Source of the DNA: Pipra filicauda
Lineage: Eukaryota > Chordata > Aves > Passeriformes > Pipridae
Assembly: GCF_003945595.2 (NCBI RefSeq)
Contig: NW_024104331.1
Span: 248,001-312,000 of the forward strand
Length of the DNA: 64,000 bases
Direction: 5' to 3'
The position numbers and the translations under genes are program-made. Positions 21,113 to 32,289 of the stretch are shown here, piece by piece. How positions within the stretch are numbered: position 1 is the stretch's first letter; each line of letters begins with the position of its first letter. Below the pieces are notes generated by a model. The model did not search any database and was not told the DNA's origin. It saw only the letters and a program-made list of their open reading frames with translations.

Positions 21113-23188
21113 GTAAGTGCCAGCCGAGCCCCCCACCCGATGCTGGTGCCCTCCAGGAGGGGTGTTGAGGGGCATCAGGGGCGTGCTGGGTGCTCTGTGC
21201 TTTCCCAGGGGTTCTGTAACCCAATTGCACCCACCCTCTGGCTGCCCCCAGCGCCTTTTGGGCTGTGGGAATTTGCCCCAGGTGTTGCCCCACCAAGCAT
21301 CAAATTGGGGACCCCATTGGCCCCAATGTCTGGGGGGTGGCTGGACCCTGGGTGTGCCAGAGTTAGGGGGGTGTGGGATGACCCAGAGTCCTGGGTGTGT
21401 GGGTGCCAGATGGGGGTGAGCAGGGCCCCAAACCCCCGGGTGTGTGGTGCAGGATAAGGAGGCCAGACCCCCAAAGCCCTGAGTACGTAGGTGGCCAGAT
21501 TTGGGGTCATCAGAACACCAAACCCCTGGAACATGGGTGTCAGATCGGGGGTGGGCAGGAGCCAGGACCCCCAAGTATGTGAGTTTTGGATGAGGGTGGA
21601 CAGGACCCCAAATCCCTGGGTTTGTGGGTGCCATGTGGGAGGTCAGCAAGACCCCAGACCCCTGGGTATGTGGGTGCCAGATGAGGATGAACAGGACCCC
21701 AGACCCCTGGATATGTGGGTGCTGGATTGGGAGTGGGCAGGACCCCAGACCCCTGGGTATGTGGGTTACAGATGAGGATGAGCGGGACCCCAAATCCCTG
21801 GGTAGGTGGGTTCTGGATGGAGGATGGGCAGGGCCCCAAATTCCTGGGTACATGGGTGCCAGATGGCAAGTAGACAGGACCCCAGACCCCTGTTTATGTG
21901 AGTTCTGGGTAGGGGGTGGAGAGGACCCCAGACCCCTGGACATCTGGGTGCCAAACCCCTGGGTCTGTGGGTGCTGGATGGGGGTGAGGAGGACCCCAAA
22001 TCCTAGGGTCTGTGGGTGCTGGATGAGGGTGGGCAGGACCCCAAATCCCAGGGTCTGTGGGTGCTGGATGAGGGTGGGCAGGACCCCAAACCCCTGAAGA
22101 TCTGGATGCCAGACCCCTGAGCCCGTGGGTGCTGGATGAGGGATGGACAGGACCCCAAATCCCAGAGTCTGTAGGTGCTGGATGGGGATGGGCAGGACCC
22201 CAAACCCCTGAAGATCTGGATGCCAGACCCCTGGGCCCGTGGGTATCAGATGGGAGGTAGGCAGGACCCCAAATCCCAGGGTCTGTAGGTACTGGATGAG
22301 GGATGAGCAGGACCCCAAATCCCAGAGTCTGTAGGTGCTGGATGGGGGTGGGGAGGACCCCAAATCCCAGTGTATATGAATACTGAATGGGGGTGGGCAG
22401 GACCCCATATCCCAGAGTCTGTGGGTGCTGGATAAGGGTGGGCAGGACCCCAAACCCCTGAAGATCTGGATGCCAGACCCCTGGGCCCGTGGGTGCTGGA
22501 TGGGGGTGGGCAGGACCCCAGATCCCAGAGTCTGTGGGTGCTGGATGGGAATGGGCAGGACCCCAGACCCCTGGGTACCACACCCCTGGGCCCATGGGTG
22601 CTGGATGAGGGATGGGCAGGACCCCAAATCCCAGAGCCTGTGGGTGCTGGATGGGAGGTGGGCAGGACCCCAAACCCCTGAAGATCTGGATGCCAGACCC
22701 CTGGGCCCGTGGGTGCTGGATGAGGGATGGGCAGGACCCCAAATCCCAGAGCCTGTGGGTGCTGGATAAGAGTGGACAGGACCCCAAATCCCAGAGCCTG
22801 TGGGTGCTGGATGAGGGATGGACAGGACCCCAAATCCCAGAGCCTGTGGGTGCTGGATGGGAGGTGGGCAGGACCCCAAATCCCAGAGTCTGTGGGTGCT
22901 GGATGAGGGATGGACAGGACCCCAAATCCCAGAGTCTGTAGGTGCTGGATGGGAGGTGGGCAGGACCCCAAATCCCAGAGTCTGTAGGTGCTGGATGGGG
23001 GTGGGGAGGACCCCAAATCCCAGTGTATATGAGTGCTGAGTGGGAGTGGGCAGGACCCCAAATCCCAGAGCCTGTGGGTGCTGGATGGGGGTGGGCAGGA
23101 CCCCAAATCCCAGAGCCTGTGGGTGCTGGATGGGAGGTGGGCAGGAGCCCCCCAGGGTGGGACACTCACCCCTCTCTCCCTCTCCCAG
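21113..23188 (+). other. AHDC1: Possible second AHDC1 3' UTR intron (2076 nt)
   Basis: A perfect donor, CCACCACCAG followed by GTAAGT at 21113, pairs with the acceptor CTCTCTCCCTCTCCCAG ending at 23188. The acceptor is followed by CAG, a NAGNAG tandem acceptor. The interval contains nearly the whole 45-bp minisatellite. Without RNA evidence it could equally be retained 3' UTR. Confidence 0.4.
21370..23150. repeat. 45-bp minisatellite, about 39 units
   Basis: The unit reads roughly GTGGGTGCTGGATGAGGG, TGGGCAGGACCCCAAATCC, CAGAGTCT. The word GGGTCTGTGG recurs at 21961, 22006 and 22051, giving a period of exactly 45. Variants include AAGATCTGGATGCCAGACCC units. Because 45 is a multiple of three, very long false frames arise, including one of 891 codons on the minus strand. 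Confidence 0.95.
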
Positions 23189-23339
23189 CAGCCACAGCAC
23201 CCTCAGCCCTGCGCCCCCCACCCATCTCGGCCGCCGGAGCAGAGAGGAGAGGAGGGGGCCACCACCCCCGGGGGCACCCCGGCCCCGTCGCCCCCCGCTT
23301 CGCCCCCCGGCCCCCGCCTCGGCCGTGGCGCCGGCGCCG

Positions 23340-23342
<3 letters not shown>

Positions 23343-23380
<38 letters not shown>
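23343..23380. repeat. (TC)n microsatellite
   Basis: About 38 bases of uninterrupted CT dinucleotides, followed by TTTCCTCCCAG. That sequence could also act as a splice acceptor ending at 23390. Confidence 0.95.
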
Positions 23381-23383
<3 letters not shown>

Positions 23384-24774
23384 TCCCAGCCAGAAGCAGA
23401 GGGACTCTTTAATTTTTATTTTTTATTTGATTAATTTTCATTTTCTGCACAAAACCAGCAATTGTAAATACTTTTGAAGAAAAGAAGTTAAAGAAAAGAA
23501 AAAAAAAAAAAAAAAAAGAAGTGTTTTTTAAGGATTAAAAAACAAAAAAAAAAAATAAAAAAAATAATGATGATAATAATAATAAAAAAAAAAAAATAAA
23601 TAAAATTTTAAAAAAGCCGAAAAATCACACACGCGGGAAAAAATAAAAATAAAATAAGAGAGAGGCACGCACCGGAGGGAGAATCCAAAAAAAAATGATG
23701 GAGAACAGACCTAAAGCATCCAAGAGGTGAATATGCAGCAGAAAAGAGCAAAAACCCCCCCAGTATGCACTGAGAAAAAAATTTATTTACAGATCGAGCG
23801 ACAAAAAAAAGAAAAAAAAATGAAAAAAAAAAAAGAAAAAAGTAACAATAACCTATTTATTGTATATAATGTTTTATTATAAATCGTGTCTTGTATATTG
23901 CATTCTGTACATCTGCTGTGGTTTTGTGGTGTGCAACTTCCGCATGGGTTCCTTGGGTTTCCGTTGCCTTTTTTTTTAATGATTTGATGATGATTTGGGT
24001 TTTATTTTTATTATTATTCCGAAGAACGAAGGCGGGTTTTTGGTTTTTGGTTTTGGTTTTTTTTTTTTTTCTCGGTTGGGGTTTTTTCGGTTGGGTTTTT
24101 TTTTTTTTTTTGGCAGAGTTACACACCCAAAGATCCAAAAATTTGTATAAAAACAAAAAAGTAGTTTTAAAACGAAAGCAAAAAAAAAAAAAAAAAATAC
24201 AAACACCCAAAACACACCACACACACACAAAAACGCCAAAAAAAACAAAAAGAAGAAGAAAATTTAAAAAGAAAAAAAACAAGACTAACTCAATCACAGA
24301 CCCTCTTGGTGGGAAGGGGGGGTGGGGGGGACTGGGAAGGGGGGGCCACTGGCGGCGATGAGCTCAGGGTGTGGGTGCGTGTGTGGGTGCCAGGGGGGGC
24401 TTTGGGGTCCTCTCCCCCCCCAATCCCCTGCGTGTGTCCCCCCCTCCTCAAGAATTCGGCAACTTCTGTACAGCTTTGTGCAAAAACCGAGGAAACACAC
24501 ACACCAAAAGAGAGGAAAACCACCCTGAAGTGGATAAAAAAGGCAAAATTCAAAAAAAAAAAAGGGAAAAATACCCCAAATTGGTCAGAACAGCCCCTCC
24601 TTCCCCTTCCCCCCCCCCCCCCCCCCAGCTGCCCTGCGCAGTGTTTGTGCTGCCCTGGCCGGAGGGGCCCCCCCCAATGAGCCCCCCCCTCCCGGCTCCC
24701 CCCCCCCCGCTTTGCCCCTCAAACGGTCTTTTTGTGTTATTTAGGAAGGAATTTTTAATAGGCACTTTTTTTAT

Positions 24775-24780
24775 ATTAAA
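24775..24780 (+). terminator. AHDC1: Candidate AHDC1 polyadenylation signal ATTAAA
   Basis: ATTAAA lies in the AU-rich stretch TTTTTAATAGGCAC...ATATTAAAAAGAAACC. A T-rich then G-rich downstream segment begins near 24825, the usual layout of a vertebrate 3' end. AATAAA hexamers within A-rich DNA near 23580 and at 25252 are alternatives. Confidence 0.45.
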
Positions 24781-27429
24781 AAGAAACCTATATATTGAGC
24801 GATGCCCGCTGCTTTCTTGCTTCTCTTTTTTTTTTTTTTTTTTTTTGGGGGGGGGGCACGGCCTGGCTGTGCCATGGCGGGGAGGGGGCTGCTGGAGGGA
24901 TGCCGACCCTCCCTGAATTTAGGGAGGATGGCAGGATCCGGCTCTAAGGTGGGAATTGCAGCAAGAAAGCTGAGTTTTGGTACTAATTAGGGGTGTGGTG
25001 TGACACCGGGGGGGCCCCTCTGCTGCTCCCCTGGGGATGGGGTGGCAGCAGGGGGGTCCCGGGGGGACAATGCAAGGGGCTGGTGGCACCTTGGGTGGCA
25101 CCTCGGCTTTCCAGGCAGGATGATTGCCCACCCCTCCCTGGCACCAATGCGGCGTGGGGGGGGGAACACACACACAGGGATACAGGCGCTGATGGATGGG
25201 AGAAGCATCAACACCAGAAAGGAGCGGTAAAAAAAAAAAAAAAGGGAGCAAAATAAAGACGAAACAAATGAAATTCAAAAGCACACCAACTTCCAGCCTG
25301 GGAAAACGAAGGCGGCAGCATCCTCCGGGCGAGGAGAGGGGAGGGGGGGTGTGTCGCGGGGTGGGGAGGGGAGGACCAGCTACCTGTGGGTGGGAGAGGT
25401 GAGCGATGCCGGCGGGGTCAGGGCTGCGGCAGCCGAGGGTTTGGGGGGGCCGGGGGGGAGCAGGGGGGTTGCTATGGAGAGGAACACACGGCGCATACTG
25501 ATGGATGGGGGGGGGGGAGCGGGACTGCCAGCGCTGCAGCAGCTTAATGGGGTGGGGGGGGTGCTGGGGGACCCCCTCTTTGCTGGGCTGGGGGAGCAGC
25601 AAAGCCCACCCCAAGCTGGGAGGAGCACGGTCCAACGCAGCCCCCCATTGGGGGTGCACTGAGCACTCAGATGGGCTCACAGGACCCCCCCACACACACA
25701 CCTCGGGGGTGCTGAAAGGGAGGGGGGGCACCTGCCCGTCCCTGTGCCCCTGGTGAAGGTGGTTGAGGGGGGGGGTTATTTCCACTCCCCCACCCCAAGG
25801 GTTGCAGGGTGGGGATTTGGGGAGTTTCGTGGATCATGGACCCCCCCAAATCTGGCTGGGGGTGTTGCAGCAGGGCCATATTGTGCATGGGAATGAGAGG
25901 TACCCCTTGGTGCAACCACATCCCCTCAGGGGCCAAACGGAGGTGGGGGGGGCTTGCTCCTCTGTGCCCCCCACGAAGAACCCCACGAGACCCTCAGGGT
26001 GAGCTGGGGGGGTGATGGAGGAGGGCTGGATGCTGGAGTCTCTCTTCCCACCATCCTCAGGCAGAGTGAAAGGGCTGGGGGGAAAGGGGACCCCTCGGGG
26101 GGGGGGCAACTCCAAGGTGTGCCCCCACCCTGGTGGGCACCAAATGTCCCCTGACTGTGACATTGCTCAGTGGGGAAACTGAGGCACGTGAGAAGCTGGG
26201 GGGTCTGGCCGTTCCTGCTCCTGTGCTCGCATCCCACAGGTGCTGAACCCCCCCACTGGATCCCACAAAGCCCCTCCTGGGGGGTCCTTTGGGGGTCCAT
26301 GACTGCTCATTCCCACCTTGCCTCCCACACAATGCTTCCCACAAGGATCAAATTTCCTCTTTCCCGCCCCATTTTTTCTCTCTTTCATTTCAGGTCACAA
26401 CAAGCAGCACCAAAAGAGGATGAAATCCTTCCCCCTCAGGAGGTAAATCCCACTGGGAAGCATCACCTGGCATGGCCAGGCTGCTCAGACCACAGCTGGA
26501 TTTTACTTATTTTATTATTTTTTATCTTTCTTTCGACCCTCAGTTCTGTCTCTCAAGCAGCAAGAGCAGCTCCAGAGCCTGAAAAACCTCGTGATGGGGC
26601 TGATTGCTGGGGGTTGATCAGCACAGCCCAGTGACTGGGGGGAAAGGAGAAAAGACCTCCAGATTTGAGGGAGAAATGGTTGTTTTGCTATTTCTTTATT
26701 TTTTCTGACACGGATTTATTGAAGGTTTCTGGGAGCTGCTTGTGAGGGCACCCAGGGCAAGCCCTGCACAGCCAGGCAGTGCCAGGGGATGTGGGATGAG
26801 CCAGGTCCTGGTGCCTGGCTGTACCTCGGGATGGAAATGATGATTTTAATTAAGCAGCTCTGCTGGGAGGAGGGTTCTGGCCTCTCAGGATGCTGGATCT
26901 CGAAGCCCAGGGATGCTACAGGATCATGGGATGAGGGGATGCTTCACGTCGGGGGGGTCCAGGGCTGGACCACTGCAGAGCGGGAGCGTTGCCCGCTCGA
27001 TCCGTGGGGAACGCGGATGCTCAGAGCGCTGTGCCAGGACCCGGCATGCACCTGGCAAAGACAGCTCTGCCGCCATTTCCACTCTTCTCCATCCCCTTGG
27101 AAACACGGCAGGAATTTGCCCTCCTGCCCTTTCCTCCGGCCCATCACCTGGGGATGGAGCCAGGGGAATTCCCTGCTCCCGGGACGATGTGCCGGGGGCG
27201 GAGGATGGTGTGAGCGGATGCACACGTGTTGCACATCCATGTGCACCGCCACCCCCGCACGGGAAGCACACGGGATGCCCGTGCCAGCTCCAAACTCACC
27301 CCGGTACCCGCACCCGGAGCGGGCAGAGGGCCGTGTCGCCCAGCCCGGCCGGGGCAGCAGCAGGACCTGCCCTCAGCCCGCAGCGCCGGGGCCAGCGGAG
27401 CCACCGGGAGCTGCCGCGAGGTTTGGACA

Positions 27430-27560
27430 CCCCCTTCTCCTTCAAATTAATGGCTGTGCCGCGAAGAAAATTGAAGCCATTATTCTTCGCTCGCATCCTT
27501 TATACCCACCAACTTCAACCACTTGACATGCTAATCACAAGCTAACGAGGGAGGGAGGCG
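27430..27560. promoter_or_regulatory. AT-rich unique island, candidate regulatory element
   Basis: The segment contains TTCAAATTAATGGCTG, GAAGCCATTATTCTTCG and CATGCTAATCACAAGCTAACG (an octamer-like ATGCTAAT). It sits sharply within GC-rich DNA and has no repeat identity. Confidence 0.35.
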
Positions 27561-27599
27561 ATTTCCCACGTCAGACCTGCAATCCAGCGCATCTGGCAG

Positions 27600-28460
27600 C
27601 CGGGGTGGGGAGCACCTCCGTGTGGGGGGCACTGGCACCCCAACAGCAGCACCTCGTCCCCAGCACCAGTCCTTCCCACCAGCAGCACCCCAAAAAACAG
27701 CCCCTTCAGCCCACTGGAAGCCCCCCGTGGCTGGTGTCACCCCAGGCTGTCCTTGTCCCCCATTCCCAGACAGGGAAATGGTGTGGGGAGCATCTCGGTG
27801 CTGGCACCCAATACCATCACCCCTGCTGCTGTATGGTCCCTTCCCACCAGCAGCACCCCAACAAACAGCCCCTTCAGCCCAGATGAAGCCCCCCGTGGCT
27901 GGTGTCACCACAGCTGTCATTGTCCCCCACTCTGGAGCAGGCAGGGTGGGGAGCAAATTGGTGTCAGAGGACAATGACACCCCAATACTGTCATCCCTGC
28001 TGCCACACTGGCCCTTCCCTGATGCTGCACCAGCCCTTCCCACTGGCAGGGCTCTGAAAACAACCCCTTTAGCCCAGCTGAAGGCCCCCCATGGCTGGTG
28101 TCACCCCAGCTGTCCTTGTCCCCCACTCTGCCATCCCAGGGAGCATCTTGGTGTCAGGGGCACTGACACCCCAGTACTGCACTGCTGCTGCCACACCAGC
28201 CCTTCCCATCAACAAGCACCCCAACAAACAGCCCCTTTAAACATTATTGAAACCCCCTGTGGCTGATGTCACCCCAGACTGTCCTTGTCCTCCACTCTGG
28301 GACAGACAACGTGGGTAGCAGCCACCAACACCCCAGTACCATCACCCCGATGCCACACTGGCCCTTCCCTCCAGCAAACAGCCCCTTTAGCCCCGTTGAA
28401 GCCCCCCATGGCTGGCATGACCCCGGACTGTCCTTGTCCCCCACCCCAGGACAGCTGGGG
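27600..28460. repeat. Tandem repeat, unit ~165-190 bp, five copies
   Basis: Each copy carries the same order of words. These are CAGCACCCCAAC, AAACAGCCCCTTTAG, GAAGCCCCCCATGGCTGG, TGTCACCCCAGCTGTCC, then TTGTCCCCCACTC. Copies start near 27680, 27850, 28040, 28210 and 28370 and differ by substitutions and small indels. Confidence 0.85.
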
Positions 28461-28804
28461 TGGGGGCACAGGGCAATGCCAACGCCCCCCAGGGCCACCC
28501 CTCCACGGGCAGCCCGTGCTGTGCCACGTCCCCACCGCAGGATCAGCCTCAGCGCCGGCAGCGGGGGCGGTTGGAGCCCAGCTGGAGCACCAGACCACCC
28601 CTGCTTTTCCCAGAGGAACAGCCAGGCCCTTGGAAGATATTTCCACACACTCCCCCCCTATTTATGTGTCGTTCCCCCCCCCCCTCCATCCTCCTTCCGC
28701 TCCACCATGTGCTCCAGGGTCCAGCTGAGCCCTGACGCACTCATTGCACCCCCCCTGCCCATCCAGGGCTGGATCCATCCCAGCCGCCAGCCGGGCAGAA
28801 AGCT

Positions 28805-28915
28805 CTGGAGTCCATTAACATTCCCCGGAGCGATCTAATCCCCCTCTCTGCCCTGGCTCTGGCTTTCACTTGGTTTTAATCAAGCCCAGCCTGGCGCCTC
28901 TTAAATAAGGGGGGC
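28805..28915. promoter_or_regulatory. Unique AT-richer island
   Basis: The sequence includes CCATTAACATTCCCC (TEAD-like CATTCC), GCGATCTAATCC, TTGGTTTTAATCAAGCC and CTCTTAAATAAGG. It is distinct from the adjacent repeats. Function is inferred. Confidence 0.25.
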
Positions 28916-29429
28916 GGATGGCACCCAGCTCCCCGCGTGGCACATGGGTGCTGCTGGCCCTGGGGTGGGTGCCAGGGAGGAGGGGGCAGCCGAGGGCAGG
29001 GTGTTCACAGGGGTCTCCACTCTCCGGTAATTTTAAAAGGCGTTTTGGAGCCGGAGGAGCTGAGCTCAGCAGAGATGGGGCCAGCAAAGCCAGGGAATAA
29101 AAGCACAGGCGGCTGCAGGGTTGTTATTAATATTTGCTGGATGGGGATGGGAAGGGGGGCTCGGCACCGAGGGGAAAAGGCAGGCTGGGATCCCTGGGAA
29201 GGGAGGGGGGAATCGGCAGCTGGGTGCCTGGGTTCCTTCCTGGCACCCCAGTGATGGGTGGGAGGTGCAGGATCAGCGCCAGAACTCCTGGGGCGCCGGT
29301 GGGGTGGGAGGTGATGCTTCCCACACTGACACCCCTAAAGCAAAGCACTGGGGCTCAGCTGGGGCATCCTGGGGGGAGGCAGGACCCTCCCTCCCCCCCC
29401 GGGGTGGGGGCACACAGGGCATCTCCCCT

Positions 29430-29645
29430 GGAGACCAGGAGGGCGCAGGGAGGACACCCAGGACAAGGAAGTGCAGGGTGGGCACCCAGGACAAGGAGGA
29501 TGCAGGATGGGCACCACCCAGGATCAGGATGGTGCAGGGTGGGCACCCAGGACAAGGAGGATGCAGGGTGGGCACTCAGGACCAGGATGGTGTAGGGAGG
29601 ACACCCAGAGCATCTCCTCTGGGGACCAGAAGGTGCAGGGGGGAC
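29430..29645. repeat. Minisatellite, ~33-bp unit
   Basis: Units of the form GTGCAGGGTGGGCACCCAGG plus ACAAGGAGGA or ATCAGGATG repeat about six times. Confidence 0.85.
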
Positions 29646-29959
29646 ACCTGAGTGACTCAGCTTCCAGGGGCTTCTCCACATCCCGGCTGCAAAGGGAGCA
29701 GGAGTTGAGAGAGCAGAGGCCCCATGGGGGTCCTGGATGGGACCCCCTGGAAAAGGGGATGTTGGCCCCCCGATTGGGATGGGGAGCTCCGTGGGGTCAC
29801 AATGGCCTTGCCCAGCGGGAAGGAGCCTGGAGCGATGCCGGATTCCCCCCAGGCTTTCAGTGGGGCTGGATGGGAGGGTCTGGGGATGCTGGGAGGGGGA
29901 GCCACGAGGCAGCACATGGAATTTTGGGGGGCAACGTGTGATCTGAAGCGTTTGTTTTT

Positions 29960-30150
29960 TCGGGGGCCCCGGGTGCGAGTTATCAGCGGCGGCAGAAGCG
30001 CGGTGCTTCCCGGCCGGGAGTGCGCGCCGGCTCCTCGGGGAGGGATTAAGGGGATTATATTATTATTTGTTATCACTGAGGGGGGGAGAAAAAAAAAAAA
30101 AGAAACCTCCATTGCTGGGAACTCTGCCTAATCGGAGCACAGATTAGCTT
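29960..30150. promoter_or_regulatory. Mixed CpG/AT-rich unique island
   Basis: CpG-dense sequence (GAGTTATCAGCGGCGGCAG, GTGCGCGCCGGC) passes into GGGATTAAGGGG, TTATATTATTATTTG and a short poly(A). It then continues with CCTAATCGGAGCACAGATTAG. No exon is visible. Confidence 0.25.
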
Positions 30151-30543
30151 CCTGCCTCCTCCCGGCCGGGGTGGGGGCCCGGGGGGGCTCCCCGGTGTCT
30201 GTCCCGCTGGGACTGGGAGCACAGCGGGGTCACACGAGGCCGTGGGGTCCCCAAGGAGCTGCCTCGCCCTCGAGCCACATGTGGGACCAGTTTTCGGATG
30301 TGCCAGTTCCTGCCCAAAGCAGCTGGCAGAGGGAGTGGCAGCTCCTTTTCCAGTCTCCCTCAGGATTGGGGGGATCATTGCCCTCACCCAGGCACAGTGT
30401 CACCCCGTCCTGGGAGATGTCCCTGTGGTTCACTGCAGGGCAAGGCAGGAGGGATGCTCTGCCCCGGGGATGGTGAGAGCCACCTCAAAGGCTCCTGGTG
30501 AGGGACAGCTCGTGGCCACGGTTCTCCATCTCCTCCAGCCATG

Positions 30544-30625
30544 CTGGGGGGATCTTGGAAGGTTTGGGGGGATCTTGGGAGGTTTGGGGGGATCTTGGGA
30601 GGTTTGGGGGGATCTTGGGAGGTTT
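30544..30625. repeat. 20-bp G-rich tandem repeat, four copies
   Basis: The unit GGTTTGGGGGGATCTTGGGA recurs with an exact 20-bp period. It is G-quadruplex prone on the + strand. Confidence 0.95.
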
Positions 30626-31489
30626 GGAGGGGGCTGGAGCTCAGCTTGGCAGCACAGGCAGGGGGTTTGTTCCTCCCTCAGCACTGGGATGAGGGTGATG
30701 CCCCCAGTGACACCCCAGCATCCTCAGAGGATGGGGACAAGCTCAGCCCTGCCTGGCTCAGACTCAGGAGGAGTGATGGGGAAAGGGGTGGCTCGATGGG
30801 GTGACATGCCTGGGGTGACATGTCATGTGGATGCAGGGGATGGAGGCTGGGCTGGGGTGTCACAGGACACGCTGGCACGTGAAGACACAAGTGACACCCA
30901 TGCAGTCAGCCCCAGTTTGGGCTGGCAGAGGGGTAGGAGGATGAGGGGGGTCCAGTTGACCCACATACCCATGAACAGCAAATTTTGGGGTTCCCCTCTG
31001 ACAGTGGTGTCACGAGCCCCATCCTATCCCTGCGTGTCCTGTGCTGCTCCCTGCCCATCCTGAGCATCCCCTGCCCAGGTCTCTCTGGTGGGCTGGGGAC
31101 AGAGATGGCTTGGAATACCTGGCACAGAGGTGCCACCCCTGCCCTGCTCCATGGATCCAGGGTGTCACACACATGGCAGACATGTGGGACCACCCTGAGT
31201 GCTCCAGGAGCCAGTGCAGCCATCTCAGTACATCCAGCTGTTTTTTTCCCCCCTCTTTTAAGCCCACATCTCCATCTGCAGGGCCAGGAGCCCCCCAAGA
31301 CCAGCCTTGCACAGGCACATCTTGAATTTTCCTTGCCAGAACCCCCAGTTCCCAGCAAGCAGAGGCCCAGCCAGGTTCAAACATGGGGTGCAGGCACTGG
31401 GGCAGCCCCTCTCCCATTTTCCCTTGCCTGGAGCGACGCCGAAGCCACTACTCCACCTCAGAAAGCCCGTCATTAGAGCCCCTTCCACA

Positions 31490-31690
31490 CCCCCATCCGC
31501 TGATGGACCCACGATTTCCTTTAGTCTTTTATTTACACTTTATTGCTCTTGTTTTTGCACCGGCAAAGCGCTGCTGGAGAGCACAGAAATCCTTCAGATC
31601 TCGGCTGGCAGCAGAGCTCTGCCTAATCATAGTCATTATCTGGAAGCAGGTAATGGGCATCTTTCCCATGTTAATTTGAAAACAGAATCA
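31490..31690. promoter_or_regulatory. AT-rich unique island, candidate regulatory element
   Basis: About 200 bp contains TTTAGTCTTTTATTTACAC, GCACCGGCAAAGCG, CCTAATCATAGTCATTATC and CATGTTAATTTGAAAAC. It is the longest AT-rich unique block in the intergenic region and is neither repetitive nor coding. Confidence 0.35.
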
Positions 31691-32049
31691 GCGAGAGCAG
31701 GACACCGGGGACGGAGCGTGTTCCCGGCACCCACTGCTCCCTCTGGACGATTTTTGGGTGGCTCCTGCAGATGCTGGGAGGGGGTGGGTTTGGGATGGGG
31801 GAACACACCAACCCCAGGCACAACCACGTGCCAAGCCTCGTGGCTCAATAAATCAGCCAGGAAAAGGGCTGCTGGCCGGAATCCCGCACGGATGGAGCCT
31901 GTCCTTGCTGCCACAGCAATAAAATCCCCCGGCCTTGTTTTTTTGGCGCCGAGGAGGATGATGGTGGCTCTCCCTCCTCCCCGCGCCGCCGTCAGAACTT
32001 GCCCCCGTGGCTGGGTCCTTCGCTAACAAGGACTCGTCCCTTTTATCCC

Positions 32050-32260
32050 CAGCGGCAGGAGGGGACGGGGATGGAGGTGAGAGGCGAGGATTTCTCCCGG
32101 GGCCGGGAGGGGAAGGCTGGGTGGCGTTGGAGTTTCGTTTGCTGAGATACCATTAACGAGTGAGCAAAGGTTGCGGAGTCTCCATGGAGACAAGACAGCA
32201 AGAGAAGGGAGCGGGTGTGCGCTGGGTGAGAGCTGATTAGTAAATGTCAGCGGCGCAGCC
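32050..32260. promoter_or_regulatory. Candidate element with palindromic RFX-like X-box
   Basis: GTCTCCATGGAGAC at 32178-32191 is a perfect 14-bp palindrome matching the RFX X-box layout (GTYNCC-AT-GGNRAC). Near it are GATACCATTAACGAG and GCTGATTAGTAAATG. The surrounding 200 bp is unique. Confidence 0.4.
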
Positions 32261-32289
32261 ACTGCCCGCGCCACGCTGGCGCGGGGACC

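Larger units (their letters stand above)
20466..24800 (+). other. AHDC1: AHDC1 3' UTR (terminal region)
   Basis: The segment begins AGGTAATTTAGCCAGCAC, a non-repetitive UTR-like block. It ends near an ATTAAA signal. Between are A-rich tracts, a 45-bp minisatellite, a TC run and a conserved-looking AU-rich block (23390-24260) with CTATTTATTGTATATAATG and TTGTATAAAAACAAAAAAG. The part 21113-23188 may be spliced out. The exact 3' boundary is inferred. Confidence 0.6.

Noticed and set aside
20546..23221. 891-codon open frame on the minus strand
   Set aside because: It lies over the 45-bp minisatellite. 45 is divisible by three, so any stop-free unit gives an endless frame. Several other long frames on both strands arise the same way.
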